From NCBI RefSeq assembly GCF_003014535.1, contig NZ_PYGD01000008.1:1-64000 (forward strand): a stretch of 64,000 nt of DNA. The letters are read 5' to 3'. Positions within the stretch are counted from its first letter, which is position 1; each line of letters opens with the position of its first letter. The notes beneath the pieces are model-generated. The model did no database searches. It saw only the letters and a list, made by a program, of their open reading frames with translations, and had not been told where the DNA came from. Source of the stretch: Taibaiella chishuiensis. Lineage in GTDB: Bacteria; Bacteroidota; Bacteroidia; Chitinophagales; Chitinophagaceae. This document shows, piece after piece, positions 1 through 8,757 of this stretch. Position numbers and translations under genes: made by a program.

Positions 1-110
1 CTTGGTAAATGAGATTTTGAAACGACTATTTTCTCTCGAAAATCATCGGATCGTTTAAATGTATTTTACGCTTTCTTACCTTCAGTTACAAAATTACTTC
101 ATAACTTACT

Positions 111-140
111 GCTGTTTTCAATATTTCAAAGAATTTGTTA
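111..140 (-). promoter_or_regulatory. putative rRNA-operon leader (boxA-like) element
   Basis: Read on the minus strand this stretch contains ATTCTTTGAAATATTGAAAA. It resembles the TTCTTTGA-type boxA/antitermination motif that precedes 16S rRNA genes in Bacteroidota. It lies about 135 nt downstream of the nearest of four tandem minus-strand promoters. No ORF fills positions 1-1520. The 16S gene itself would lie left of the window, so the assignment is inference from motif and promoter layout. Confidence 0.5.
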
Positions 141-276
141 GTATCAAGTATCATGAAAAAAGTATCAAAATACTAAACTAAAAACTGATGATGGAAGCGG
201 AGTTGAACCCTTCATGCTGCCTTTAACAGCCATCGCTTTCTTAAGAACTTGTGATCTTTTCGTTTCGATCGGGGTG

Positions 277-308
277 CAAAGGTAAGTAACTTACTTTAAA
301 CAACCAAA
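277..308 (-). promoter_or_regulatory. tandem promoter P1 (putative rrn promoter)
   Basis: On the minus strand the -7 element TACCTTTG (277-284) and the -33 element TTTG (305-308) are separated by exactly 20 nt, matching the Bacteroidota primary-sigma consensus. Upstream of the -33 element lies a T/A-rich run like an UP element. It is the promoter nearest the window edge and reads leftward into the boxA-like leader. Confidence 0.7.
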
Positions 309-412
309 TCTTTTTTTAAGTTTTTTTTATTCCCTTCTCGCCAACCAGCTAATCCAGAACAACTTATAACTAAAGATCTTTTTTACTGCTTGCTTCCTTT
401 CGAAGCGGGGTG

Positions 413-444
413 CAAAGGTAGATAACCTTTTTCTTTTCACCAAA
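413..444 (-). promoter_or_regulatory. tandem promoter P2 (putative rrn promoter)
   Basis: Minus-strand TACCTTTG (413-420) and TTTG (441-444) have a 20-nt spacer. Flanking sequence is nearly the same as P3: GGTGAAAAGAAAA follows the -33 element, and an A/T tract lies upstream. The unit looks duplicated, about 136 nt from P1. Confidence 0.7.
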
Positions 445-556
445 TCTTTTTGAAGATTTTTTTCAAAGTCTTTCCAGCTTTTATACCGGAAAATTTTAAA
501 CCCCAACATCTTTAAGAACTACGCCTGGCCTGCTTTTCAGCGTTTCAAGCGGGTTG

Positions 557-588
557 CAAAGGTAGAGCAAACTTTTCTTTTCACCAAA
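557..588 (-). promoter_or_regulatory. tandem promoter P3 (putative rrn promoter)
   Basis: Minus-strand TACCTTTG (557-564) and TTTG (585-588) have a 20-nt spacer, in the same sequence context as P2 and 144 nt away from it. Identical spacing in repeated units supports a functional multi-promoter array. Confidence 0.7.
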
Positions 589-720
589 ACTTTTTTCAAA
601 GTTTTTTACCCCGTTTCTGTTGCTGTATACTATTATATAGTATCGCTCCAAAACTCTCCTCTGTTAACTCCACGCTATATTTATATGAACTTTCCCTTAA
701 GCCGTTCCGCTAAGGGAGCG

Positions 721-751
721 CAAAGATAGAAGTCCTATACCGTTCCACAAA
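721..751 (-). promoter_or_regulatory. tandem promoter P4 (putative rrn promoter)
   Basis: Minus-strand TATCTTTG (721-728) and TTTG (748-751) have a 19-nt spacer. It is the most distal of the four promoters and less similar in flanking sequence, but both consensus elements are exact. Confidence 0.6.
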
Positions 752-845
752 ATGTTTTTAACAGATCGATTGACCTTTGTTTACCATATCTCAGTAACAG
801 CAACACTTACAAGCCAGATATATTTTTTGAATTCAAGTATTGAAG

Positions 846-1521
846 GGGAGATGTTAGGTATGAGATGGTAGATGTGAGATGTGAGATGGGAGATGTTAGA
901 TGTGAGATGGGAGATGTTAGATGATAGATATGGGATGTGTCATCCTGAGCGCAGCGAAGGATCTTAACGGAGGAAGCACGCCCTGAAAATTAGCCAGAAG
1001 CACGACCAGGCAAAGCCAGCTAATCGAAGACAGCCTTCGTGAAGCAGGATGAGCCCCCACTCCCTCTTGATAAAGCCTGCTAACTGATGAGATCCTTCGC
1101 TACGCTCAGGATGACAGCGAACACTTGATACTTACCACTCTAATAAAGCCAGCTAACTGGTGAGATCCTTCGCTACGCTCAGGATGACAATCGTCCTCTT
1201 GATACATACCACGCTAATAAAGCCAGCCAACGGATAAGATCCTTCGCGATGCTCAGGATGACAGCGAACACTTCAACAGTTTAAAATTCAAAACTCAAAA
1301 TTCAAAATTACCATGCGGGCTCAGGATGAAAGGCTCCCTCTTGATACATACCACTCTAATAAAGCCGGCCAACGGATAAGATCCTTCGCGAAGCTCAGGA
1401 TGACAGCGAACACTTCAACAGCTCAAAATTCAAAACTCAAAATTCAAAATTACCCTGCAAGCTCAGGATGACAGCGAACACTTCAACAGCTCAAAATTCA
1501 AAACTCAAAATTTAAAATTAC
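846..1521. repeat. intergenic repeat cluster 1
   Basis: The cluster starts with a TAGATG/TGAGATG microsatellite (846-937). It then carries five copies of a 21-nt hairpin core, with arms ATCCT-GA-GC and GC-GA-AGGAT and a 3-nt loop, at 942-962, 1092-1112, 1165-1185, 1239-1259 and 1381-1401. Between them are an AT-rich module (repeats of TTCAAAATTCAAAAC, e.g. 1271-1312), a CTTGATAC module and an AATAAAGCC(A/G)GC module. The last AT-rich copy ends against the stop codon of the GNAT gene. No coding potential is evident. Confidence 0.85.
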
Positions 1522-1522
1522 C

Positions 1523-1927
1523 CTACCCTTTCTTCATCGCCATGCCCTTGGAATGTGGCATCGTTTCTTTAAAACCGAACTGTGCATATAACTGATCGGC
1601 CTTGCCGTCGGCGAGCAGGCTGATGTAACAGCCTTCAGGCAATTGTTCGTCGATATAGGTCCGGATACGGGCCATAATCTCCTTACCAAGTCCCCTGCCC
1701 TGGTAACCCGGCAATATACAGATATCGACTACCTGGCAAAAGCAGCCCCCATCGCCGATAACACGGCCCATCCCTATATAATTATCTCCATCTTTGACCG
1801 CCACAGCATATAGACTGTTTTTCAGGCCTATTGCTGCGGCCGCGGGCGTTTTGGCCGTCAAACCGGAAGCAACCCGGAGCTGCAGGTATGTATCGAGCGG
1901 AACAATTTCGTTTGTTATTGTAATCAT
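1523..1927 (-). CDS. GNAT family N-acetyltransferase
   Basis: A 134-residue protein with the GNAT fold signature. The segment near residues 72-84 (ILPGYQGRGLG) is the acetyl-CoA pyrophosphate-binding motif (Q/R-x-x-G-x-G). The C-terminal segment (YAQFGFKETMP) is the usual last strand of GNAT enzymes. The substrate cannot be told; small stand-alone members acetylate amines or amino acids. The gene is isolated and flanked on both sides by related repeat clusters in direct orientation. An AT-rich repeat module reaches to within about 3 nt of its TAG stop, and no separate terminator is seen. Confidence is high for the family and low for the substrate. Confidence 0.85.
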   Translation of the reverse strand: MITITNEIVPLDTYLQLRVASGLTAKTPAAAAIGLKNSLYAVAVKDGDNYIGMGRVIGDGGCFCQVVDICILPGYQGRGLGKEIMARIRTYIDEQLPEGCYISLLADGKADQLYAQFGFKETMPHSKGMAMKKG

Positions 1928-1939
1928 GTGTCAAAGTTA

Positions 1940-2290
1940 GGTTTTAGATGTCATCCTGAGCGCAGCGAAGGATCTTAACGAAAGGAGCACGCCTTGAAAT
2001 ATAGTACAAGCACGACCAGACAAAGCCGGCTAACCTCTCAACCACATCAGGACGAACGCTCCCGCTTGATAAAGCCCGCTAACTAATAAGATCCTTCGCT
2101 GCGCTCAGGATGACAGCGAACGCTTCAACAGTTCAAAATTCAAAACTCAAAATTTAAAATTACCCTGCTGCGCTCAGGATGACAGTGAACACTTCAACAG
2201 CTCAAAATTCAAAACTCAAAATTTAAAATTACCCTGCGCGCTCAGGATGACAATCGTCCTCTTGATACTTCATACTTGATACTCCACAGG
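1940..2290. repeat. intergenic repeat cluster 2
   Basis: Hairpin cores lie at 1953-1973 and 2091-2111, both with loop GCA. Two AT-rich modules follow (about 2113-2163 and 2191-2232), each joined to a half-hairpin (GCGCTCAGGATGACA), and then a CTTGATACT tail. The segment 1943-2035 is a diverged direct repeat of 933-1035, so the GNAT gene is bracketed by homologous repeat tracts. Confidence 0.8.
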
Positions 2291-2393
2291 AGGCCCATCG
2301 CTTATTATTGCGCAGCATTTGCCAACGCCGGCTACTGGCATATAGTACCTGTTCGAGGTGATAACTGTCTTATTTTCATATAACAATCATCTC

Positions 2394-3755
2394 ATGAAAA
2401 AGATCCTTTACCTCATCTTCCTGTTACTGCCATTCCCGCTGTTACGGGTTACTGCCCAGGAATCTATCCCGGAACTGCCTCCCTGCGCTTTCGACCTCTA
2501 TTGGCAGCACCTTGAAAAAGAACAACCCGGGATCCGTACCCGCTACGAAACTGCGCTGAGAGGTTCCGGTAATACAACCGGTGCTGCAAGGCCTACCGGG
2601 ATCGTCTACCGAATACCGGTTGTATTTCATGTACTTTACTTCCAACAGGGTAATACCAAAATATGGGATATCCCGGATTCTACCCTCCAGGAACAGGTCG
2701 CGATCCTGAACGAGGCCTACAGGAGCCGGAATGCCGATACCGCCAACCTGAGAACGGTATTCAAACACTTGAAAGCCGACGCAGAGATTGAATTTTACCT
2801 GGCCACGAAAGATCCGGGCGGCGTAACTACCAACGGCATTACCCGTACTCCGACTGCTATCGAGGCTTTTGGCGGCAGCAGCAATAATATTGTCTATTTT
2901 ATCGACTCTATCGAGCGGATAAAAAGCACAGCCGCAGGGGGAAAAGATCCATGGCCCACAAACCGTTACCTGAATATATGGATATCCGATATGAGCAGGT
3001 GGGTTAATAATCAGTACCAGATCGGCGTGATCGGCTACGGCACTCCGCCGCTCAACCCGCTGCCACCCAATTGGGGTAATATTACCTACCTTGATAACAC
3101 CCGTGACGGCATTATCCTGCAATACCAGTTTGTGGGTGCACAGAAAAGTCCTTACCGGGCCCTGGCCGAAAGCAGGGGTTGCGGTAAAGGCAGGACAGTG
3201 GTACATGAAGTGGGGCATTACCTCGGACTTAATCATATATTCGGCGGCTCGTCGAACCCCTACTGCAGCGTTGCGGACGATGATGGTATTGGCGATACCC
3301 CCTTACAGGCCATCGTGACAGGGGCTCCCGATCCTGCCAAGAATACCTGTGGCGCGGGCGAGGCAGGTGACTTGCCGGATCTCTGGGAAAACTATATGGA
3401 TTATACCCGGGAGCCTTTCCAGGTCATGTTTACCCTCGAACAAGCCGGTTTTATGCGTAACATCCTGCTGCAGCGACGCGACACACTGGTTAACGACTAT
3501 CCGACAGGGTTAATCTCTGAAAAACACGCTCAACAAAGCATACAAGTCTTCCCTCAGCCCGCCCGCACTACCCTGTCTATCGTATTCGCAGGAAAAGCAG
3601 ACGGGATTGCCCTAACCGATATAACCGGCAAAACCATATACCAAAGCGCCGATAAACAGCCTATACCGGTAAGCCATTTGCCCTCGGGCCTATATTTTTT
3701 AAAACTGCAATCCGGCCAAAACTTTTACACCCGGAAAGTGGTCGTTCAACATTGA
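2394..3755 (+). CDS. secreted M43-type zinc metalloprotease with T9SS sorting domain
   Basis: A 453-residue secreted protease. A signal peptide (MKKILYLIFLLLPFPLLRVTAQ) is followed by a pro-region and a metzincin catalytic domain of the pappalysin/cytophagalysin (M43) family. The zinc motif HEVGHYLGLNH lies at about residues 271-281 and the Met-turn ENYMDY at about 332-337. The C-terminal ~75 residues (VFPQPA ... LPSGLYFLKLQSG ... YTRKVVV) form a type A T9SS sorting domain, so the protein is expected on the cell surface or released. The in-frame GTG at 2358 would add 12 residues before the signal peptide; ATG 2394 is preferred. It is a tandem paralogue of the next gene, 159 nt downstream. Confidence 0.92.
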   Translation: MKKILYLIFLLLPFPLLRVTAQESIPELPPCAFDLYWQHLEKEQPGIRTRYETALRGSGNTTGAARPTGIVYRIPVVFHVLYFQQGNTKIWDIPDSTLQEQVAILNEAYRSRNADTANLRTVFKHLKADAEIEFYLATKDPGGVTTNGITRTPTAIEAFGGSSNNIVYFIDSIERIKSTAAGGKDPWPTNRYLNIWISDMSRWVNNQYQIGVIGYGTPPLNPLPPNWGNITYLDNTRDGIILQYQFVGAQKSPYRALAESRGCGKGRTVVHEVGHYLGLNHIFGGSSNPYCSVADDDGIGDTPLQAIVTGAPDPAKNTCGAGEAGDLPDLWENYMDYTREPFQVMFTLEQAGFMRNILLQRRDTLVNDYPTGLISEKHAQQSIQVFPQPARTTLSIVFAGKADGIALTDITGKTIYQSADKQPIPVSHLPSGLYFLKLQSGQNFYTRKVVVQH

Positions 3756-3914
3756 TCTTGTTCGCTTACTAAGATTTTTTCGGAGCCGGGCGTCTTTTTA
3801 TTGATAAAACGCATTTATACATCTACATGTAGGCAACGGGTTAACCTTATTTAACCTGTTGCTACATGAAGATGTTTTATTTTGCAAATAATTTCTTAAA
3901 AAACCCGATACCGA

Positions 3915-5279
3915 ATGAAAAAAACTCTGTCTCTCATTACAGGCCTGCTTCTTGGAGTGCCTGCGTTGCGTACCCATGCACAAACCGTACCGGCGGATAT
4001 ACCGCGCTGTGGTTATGAACTGGTATGGAAAAACCTGGAAAGAAAAGACCCTGATTTCCGCCGTAAATATGATGCCTTTGTTATGGATAAAAACTCGGGT
4101 GAGGCAGCCCGGCCTACCGGCACCGTGTACCGTATCCCGGTTGTATTCCATGTTGTGTACTACAAAAACGGGGCTGTAGAAAGAGGCAATATAGCAGATT
4201 CCCTCATACAACACCAGGTTACGATCCTGAATAATGCTTACCGTAAAAGACATGCTGATACCGGCAACCTGCGCTCCTTATTCAAGCCGATCAGTGCCGA
4301 CGCGGAAATAGAATTCTACCTGGCCACAAAAGCGCCAAACGGGGCCGCCACCAATGGCATTACCCGTACGCCTACTACGCACACCAGCTTCGGCTCCATT
4401 TCGGCGCTGGGTACGATGGACTCGCTGGAACGGATCAAACACACCAACCAGGGCGGATTTGATGGCTGGCCCGCAGATAAGTACCTGAACATATGGGTAG
4501 CGGATATGGCTTTTAACGTTGGCGGTTCAAGTATGATCGCTATCCTGGGTTATGCCACGCCGCCACTCAACCCGCTGCCGCCCAACTGGGGTACCGATAC
4601 CACTGAATTATCAGGTATGAAAGACGGTGTAGTACTGCAATACCATTGTATAGGCGGCAGCAAAAACCCCGGGGTATCCGAAATAGCGCCTATGAGCACA
4701 CAAGGCCGTACCGCAGTACACGAAGTAGGCCACTACCTTGGGCTACGGCATATCTGGGGCGATGCACAAGATCCCACTGTAGCCTGTACACCGGCCGCTT
4801 CGGATGGTGTCGACGATACCCCTTACCAGGCCGAACAATCGTACGGACAGCCGGATCCTACGCAAAACACCTGTCACCAGGATCAACCCGGCGACCTGCC
4901 CGACCTCTGGGAAAATTATATGGACTACTCCGACGACGAGTATGTAGTGATGTTTACCCAGGGCCAGGTGGACCTGATGCGGCGCATTCTCGCCAACCAA
5001 CGGAAGGACCTGGTCAACCAGAACGGCACCGGTTTTACAGACAAAGATACCCGGCGCAATGCCGTGAAAGTATACCCGCAACCGGCCAGTCAAAGCCTAA
5101 ACATCGCCTTCGTAGGCAAGATAGAACAAGTGGTACTGACGGATGTACTGGGTAAAACGGTAAAAACCGTACAGGGCACCAAAACCATAGACATCAGCAA
5201 CCTGCCCTCCGGTGTTTACTTCCTGAAATTGCAATCCGGCCAGGAATGTTATACCCGGCAGGTAGTGATAGCGCGGTAG
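3915..5279 (+). CDS. secreted M43-type zinc metalloprotease with T9SS sorting domain (paralogue)
   Basis: A 454-residue protein colinear with the preceding protease. It has a signal peptide ending near ALRTHAQ and the shared blocks RPTGTVYRIPVVFHVVYY and ATPPLNPLPPNWG. The zinc motif HEVGHYLGLRH lies at about 269-279, and a Met-turn ENYMDY and a T9SS C-terminal domain follow. All three zinc histidines and the catalytic glutamate are present, so both copies look active. Differences concentrate in loops such as the one after the zinc motif, which suggests diverged substrate preference (inference). The TAG stop is followed after 1 nt by a 14-nt tandem repeat tract, with no separate terminator. 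Confidence 0.92.
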   Translation: MKKTLSLITGLLLGVPALRTHAQTVPADIPRCGYELVWKNLERKDPDFRRKYDAFVMDKNSGEAARPTGTVYRIPVVFHVVYYKNGAVERGNIADSLIQHQVTILNNAYRKRHADTGNLRSLFKPISADAEIEFYLATKAPNGAATNGITRTPTTHTSFGSISALGTMDSLERIKHTNQGGFDGWPADKYLNIWVADMAFNVGGSSMIAILGYATPPLNPLPPNWGTDTTELSGMKDGVVLQYHCIGGSKNPGVSEIAPMSTQGRTAVHEVGHYLGLRHIWGDAQDPTVACTPAASDGVDDTPYQAEQSYGQPDPTQNTCHQDQPGDLPDLWENYMDYSDDEYVVMFTQGQVDLMRRILANQRKDLVNQNGTGFTDKDTRRNAVKVYPQPASQSLNIAFVGKIEQVVLTDVLGKTVKTVQGTKTIDISNLPSGVYFLKLQSGQECYTRQVVIAR

Positions 5280-5280
5280 A

Positions 5281-5800
5281 ATAGATGTTAGATTTTAGAT
5301 TTCAGATATTAGATGTTAGATATTAGATGTTAGATATTAGATGTTAGATATTAGATGTTAGATATTAGATATTAGCTGTCATCCTGAGCCTCGCGAAGGA
5401 TCTTATCGGTAAGCTGGCTTTACCAGCGTGAAAAGCATGAGGTACCAGGAGGAAGCCTGTCATCCTGAGCCTCGCGAAGGATCTCATCCCCGAGCTGGCT
5501 TTACCAGCGTGTAAAGCATCGCGTATCAAGAGGACGATTGTCATCCTGAGCGCAGCAGGGTAATTTTAAATTTTGAGTTTTGAATTTTGAACTGTTGAAG
5601 TGTTCGCTGTCATCCTAAGCGTCGCGAAGGATATTATCCGTTAGCTGGCTTTGCCAGCGTGTAAGGCATCGCGTATCAAGAGGACGATTGTCATCCTGAG
5701 CACAGCAGGGTAATTTTAAATTTTGAGTTTTGAATTTTGAACTGTTGAAGTGTTCGCTGTCATCCTGAGCGTAGCGTAGGATCTTATTAGTTAGCTGGCT
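5281..5800. repeat. intergenic repeat cluster 3
   Basis: It starts with a tandem of the 14-mer AGATGTTAGATATT (about 5311-5370). Hairpin cores follow at 5381-5401 and 5462-5482 (loop CTC), 5612-5632 (loop GTC) and 5762-5782 (loop GTA, one arm change). Two half-hairpin plus AT-rich modules lie at about 5541-5605 and 5695-5750. Orientation is opposite to clusters 1, 2, 5 and 6. The cluster fills the gap between two convergent genes. Confidence 0.85.
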
Positions 5801-5817
5801 TTACCAAAACAACAAGA

Positions 5818-5846
5818 AGCCCGGTTGTATTGCATACAGCCGGGCT
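5818..5846 (-). terminator. terminator of hutU
   Basis: Arms AGCCCGGTTGTA and TACAGCCGGGCT (12 bp with one wobble) enclose a 5-nt loop, 27 nt beyond the hutU stop. T runs are short on the minus side, so strength is uncertain. Confidence 0.7.
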
Positions 5847-5872
5847 TTCCTATTATAATAAGTTGCTTATAC

Positions 5873-7525
5873 TTACCAGATGTTTAAACCGAATTTATCG
5901 GCATTGTCTTTGGCATCGTCATAACCGGCGTCGGTATGACGCAATACGCCCATAGCAGGATCGTTATGCAATACGCGTTTCAGGCGTTCTTCGGCATCGG
6001 CAGAACCGTCGGCCACGATCACCATACCGGCATGAAGCGAATAACCCATACCCACACCACCGCCATGGTGGAAGCTTACCCAGCTCGCGCCGCCTGCGGT
6101 ATTGATCAATGCATTGAGGATCGGCCAGTCGGCTACGGCATCGCTACCGTCTTTCATGGCTTCCGTTTCGCGGTTTGGCGAAGCTACAGAACCGCAATCC
6201 AGGTGATCCCTGCCGATTACGATTGGCGCTTTTACTTTACCGGTACGCACCAGTTCGTTAAACAGCAGACCGGCTTTTTCGCGCTCACCCATACCCAACC
6301 AGCAAATACGTGCAGGCAGGCCCTGGAACGCGATCTTGTCTTTCGCCAGGTTCAGCCAGCGTTGCAGGCCTTTATTCTCAGGAAATAATTCGGCAAGCGC
6401 CTTATCGGTGGTATAGATATCTTCCGGATCACCGCTCAGGGCTACCCAGCGGAAAGGCCCTTTACCTTCGCAGAACAGCGGACGGATATAGGCCGGTACG
6501 AAACCCGGGAAGTCGAACGCGTTCTCTACGCCGCGTTTGTCTTTAGCTTGTCCACGCAGATTATTGCCATAATCGAAAGTAATGGCGCCGCGTTTTTGCA
6601 GTTCCAGCATCTGGCGTACATGGTGTGCCATAGTGTCCAGTGCGCGGTTGCGATAAGTTTCCGGATCAGATTCGCGCAGCGCGTTTGCCTCCGCCACGGT
6701 AAGTCCTTCGGGGAAATAACCGATCAGTTCGTCATGAGCAGAAGTCTGGTCGGTAAGGGTATCGGGGGTGATATTGCGGTCCAGCAATCTTTGCAGCAGG
6801 TCTACAACGTTGCAGCATACGCCGATAGATACGGCTTCGCCTTTTGCCTTGGCATCCAGCGAACGGTCGATCGCTTCGTCGATATCGTGATAATATTCGT
6901 CGAGGTAACGGGTCTCGATCCTTTTCTGCATGCGCCATTCTTCGATTTCGGCAGCGAGACATACGCCTTCGTTCATGGTAATGGCGAGGGGCTGAGCGCC
7001 ACCCATACCGCCGAGACCGGCGGTTACATTCAGGGTACCTTTGAGGGTACCGTTAAAGTTGATGGCAGCCAGGGAAAGATACGTTTCGTAAGTACCCTGC
7101 ACGATGCCCTGCGAGCCGATATAGATCCAGCTTCCGGCCGTCATTTGCCCGTACATCATCAGTCCTTTGGCTTCCAGTTCGCGGAAATGCTCCCAGGTAG
7201 CCCAGCGGCCCACCAGGTTGGAATTGGCGATCAATACACGGGGCGCATTTTTATGAGAACGCAGAACGCCTACAGGCTTCCCGCTCTGTACCATCAGGGT
7301 TTCATCTTCCTTCAATTCGCGCAGGCATTCCAGTATTTTATCGAAGCTTTCCCAGTTACGGGCGGCTTTACCGATACCCCCATATACAACGAGGTCTTCG
7401 GGGCGTTCGGCAACTTCGGGATCCAGGTTGTTCTGAAGCATACGGTATGCCGCTTCGGTAACCCAGTCTTTACAATGCAGTTGGGTGCCGGTAGGCGATT
7501 TAATGATACGTGCTGTTGTACTCAT
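5873..7525 (-). CDS. hutU: urocanate hydratase (urocanase)
   Basis: A 550-residue enzyme of the usual family length (about 555). It converts urocanate to 4-imidazolone-5-propionate in cytosolic histidine degradation using tightly bound NAD+. The N-terminal block [16 protein letters not shown] and the central [16 protein letters not shown] region are typical. The urocanase signature [16 protein letters not shown] lies at residues 400-415 and includes the conserved Cys408. The gene stands alone: hutH, hutI and formiminoglutamate genes are not in the window. A TATTTTTG -7-like element lies upstream and a hairpin terminator downstream. Confidence 0.97.
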   Translation of the reverse strand: MSTTARIIKSPTGTQLHCKDWVTEAAYRMLQNNLDPEVAERPEDLVVYGGIGKAARNWESFDKILECLRELKEDETLMVQSGKPVGVLRSHKNAPRVLIANSNLVGRWATWEHFRELEAKGLMMYGQMTAGSWIYIGSQGIVQGTYETYLSLAAINFNGTLKGTLNVTAGLGGMGGAQPLAITMNEGVCLAAEIEEWRMQKRIETRYLDEYYHDIDEAIDRSLDAKAKGEAVSIGVCCNVVDLLQRLLDRNITPDTLTDQTSAHDELIGYFPEGLTVAEANALRESDPETYRNRALDTMAHHVRQMLELQKRGAITFDYGNNLRGQAKDKRGVENAFDFPGFVPAYIRPLFCEGKGPFRWVALSGDPEDIYTTDKALAELFPENKGLQRWLNLAKDKIAFQGLPARICWLGMGEREKAGLLFNELVRTGKVKAPIVIGRDHLDCGSVASPNRETEAMKDGSDAVADWPILNALINTAGGASWVSFHHGGGVGMGYSLHAGMVIVADGSADAEERLKRVLHNDPAMGVLRHTDAGYDDAKDNADKFGLNIW

Positions 7526-7564
7526 ATAATAAGTTCAGTTAATTAAGCAGGATTAATTGGCTGG

Positions 7565-7572
7565 CAAAAATA
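7565..7572 (-). promoter_or_regulatory. possible -7 element of hutU
   Basis: Minus-strand TATTTTTG fits TAnnTTTG and lies 40 nt upstream of the hutU ATG. No TTTG is found at the -33 distance. Confidence 0.35.
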
Positions 7573-7727
7573 GATTTTTTTACTGATTGCGTTTTTATTT
7601 TGCAGCCATTAATTTATTACTGAACTTCTATTTCGACACCAGGGAGCGGGGCTTTGCTTCGAGCCAGGCAAATGTTATGTCTACCCCATATTCTTATCAT
7701 CAAATCAAAAAGAAACAAAATTTATGC

Positions 7728-8750
7728 TTATGCCCGCTCCAGTTTTTCAACAGCGATCGTATTGCCTTTGTATTCCAGGCGTATTATATACAAACCAGGA
7801 CTATAGCCGCCAAGGTCAATCGTTTCCCGCGATGAAGCTATATCCCTGCGCATAATCAGCCTTCCTGTATAATCGTACAGGTAAAGCACCAGCGCTCCGG
7901 GCGCCCCGCTGAAATTATCCAACTGGAGCTGCACCCGGCCATGGGCGGGATTGGGATAAAGACGCAGCCGCGGTTTTTCGGGATCAGCAGCGATAGCGGT
8001 TCCTCCCAGCGACGGGCTCATATAAGCAGCTCCTGATACGCCAAGGCTGACCGGCAGCGAATCGCAAAGCAATTGGTAAGAGGCATCCTCAGTATTGATC
8101 TTATATGCTCCATAACGTGAAAAGCCTACCAGCGAAGGCCCGGTTGCCGGCAAGGTAATCGTAGCCAGGCCAAAACAGCTCGGGATCGGCTTATAGGGAT
8201 CGTTAAGTGCTATTGCACTTACTACAGTATCAAACGTTTTGTTGAGTTCAATTTTGACCAGCAGACCATTAAACACCAACAACGTATCTGCGGACGCTAA
8301 ATAAAGATCACGGCCATACCAGGCCAGGTCACCCATAGAGGGATAGCGGATATCACCGATACGATACGTAGATGCATCCCGAACCCTGATCCCATACAAG
8401 TCCCTGCCATATACCATGAGCAGGATGGAGTCGTTGAGGGCCACCAGCGAATTGCCATAGATCGCAGTATGCCCTTTATAAACGGCCTCGACATTGACCG
8501 TATCGATTAAATAGAGGCGACCTCCGGCAGTATCCGGGGTGATACCCCAAAGCCGGCCATCCGGTGTAAAAGCAATGTCGGCCATAGGCGGAATGGCACC
8601 AAAAGAACGGATCGTGCAACCGGGTACATTTACAGCATAAAGTACCCCCTCGTAATCCGTAACAAACACCGGCGTTGCCTGGCCATTGGCCCATCCTGGC
8701 TGCAGCCACAGGACCACAACCCATATATATCCCAGGATATTGAACTTCAT
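7728..8750 (-). CDS. secreted protein with beta-propeller-like N-terminal region and T9SS sorting domain
   Basis: A 340-residue protein with a signal peptide ending near WANGQA. About 230 residues of short repeated beta-strand units follow (for example DYEGVLYAVNVPGC, FTPDGRLWGIT, GRDLYLASADTLLVFN), suggesting a propeller or SMP-30-like fold. The C-terminal domain (RLRLYPNPAHGRVQLQL ... YTGRLIMRR ... SPGLYIIRLEY) is a clear type A T9SS signal. No catalytic motif is seen and the function is unknown. It starts 7 nt after the end of the larger T9SS gene upstream, so the two probably form one transcript. Confidence 0.8.
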   Translation of the reverse strand: MKFNILGYIWVVVLWLQPGWANGQATPVFVTDYEGVLYAVNVPGCTIRSFGAIPPMADIAFTPDGRLWGITPDTAGGRLYLIDTVNVEAVYKGHTAIYGNSLVALNDSILLMVYGRDLYGIRVRDASTYRIGDIRYPSMGDLAWYGRDLYLASADTLLVFNGLLVKIELNKTFDTVVSAIALNDPYKPIPSCFGLATITLPATGPSLVGFSRYGAYKINTEDASYQLLCDSLPVSLGVSGAAYMSPSLGGTAIAADPEKPRLRLYPNPAHGRVQLQLDNFSGAPGALVLYLYDYTGRLIMRRDIASSRETIDLGGYSPGLYIIRLEYKGNTIAVEKLERA

Positions 8751-8757
8751 AAGCGCT

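Noticed and set aside
185-215. tRNA-like T-loop (GGTTCAACTCC on the minus strand)
   Set aside because: No matching acceptor, D or anticodon arm can be found around it; it is part of the rRNA leader region.
327-509. 60-residue minus-strand frame
   Set aside because: It lies inside the tandem promoter array and is rich in Lys/Phe from A/T tracts. It is best explained as promoter DNA.
846-1521. Insertion sequence or transposon
   Set aside because: No transposase frame, no terminal inverted repeats and no target duplication; the content is short modules only.
2394-3755. Frameshift or truncation in the first metalloprotease
   Set aside because: The frame is continuous and all motifs align with the second copy.
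5284-5375. CRISPR-like regular repeats
   Set aside because: Units are 14 nt without spacers and occur as microsatellite tracts at other loci; no cas genes.
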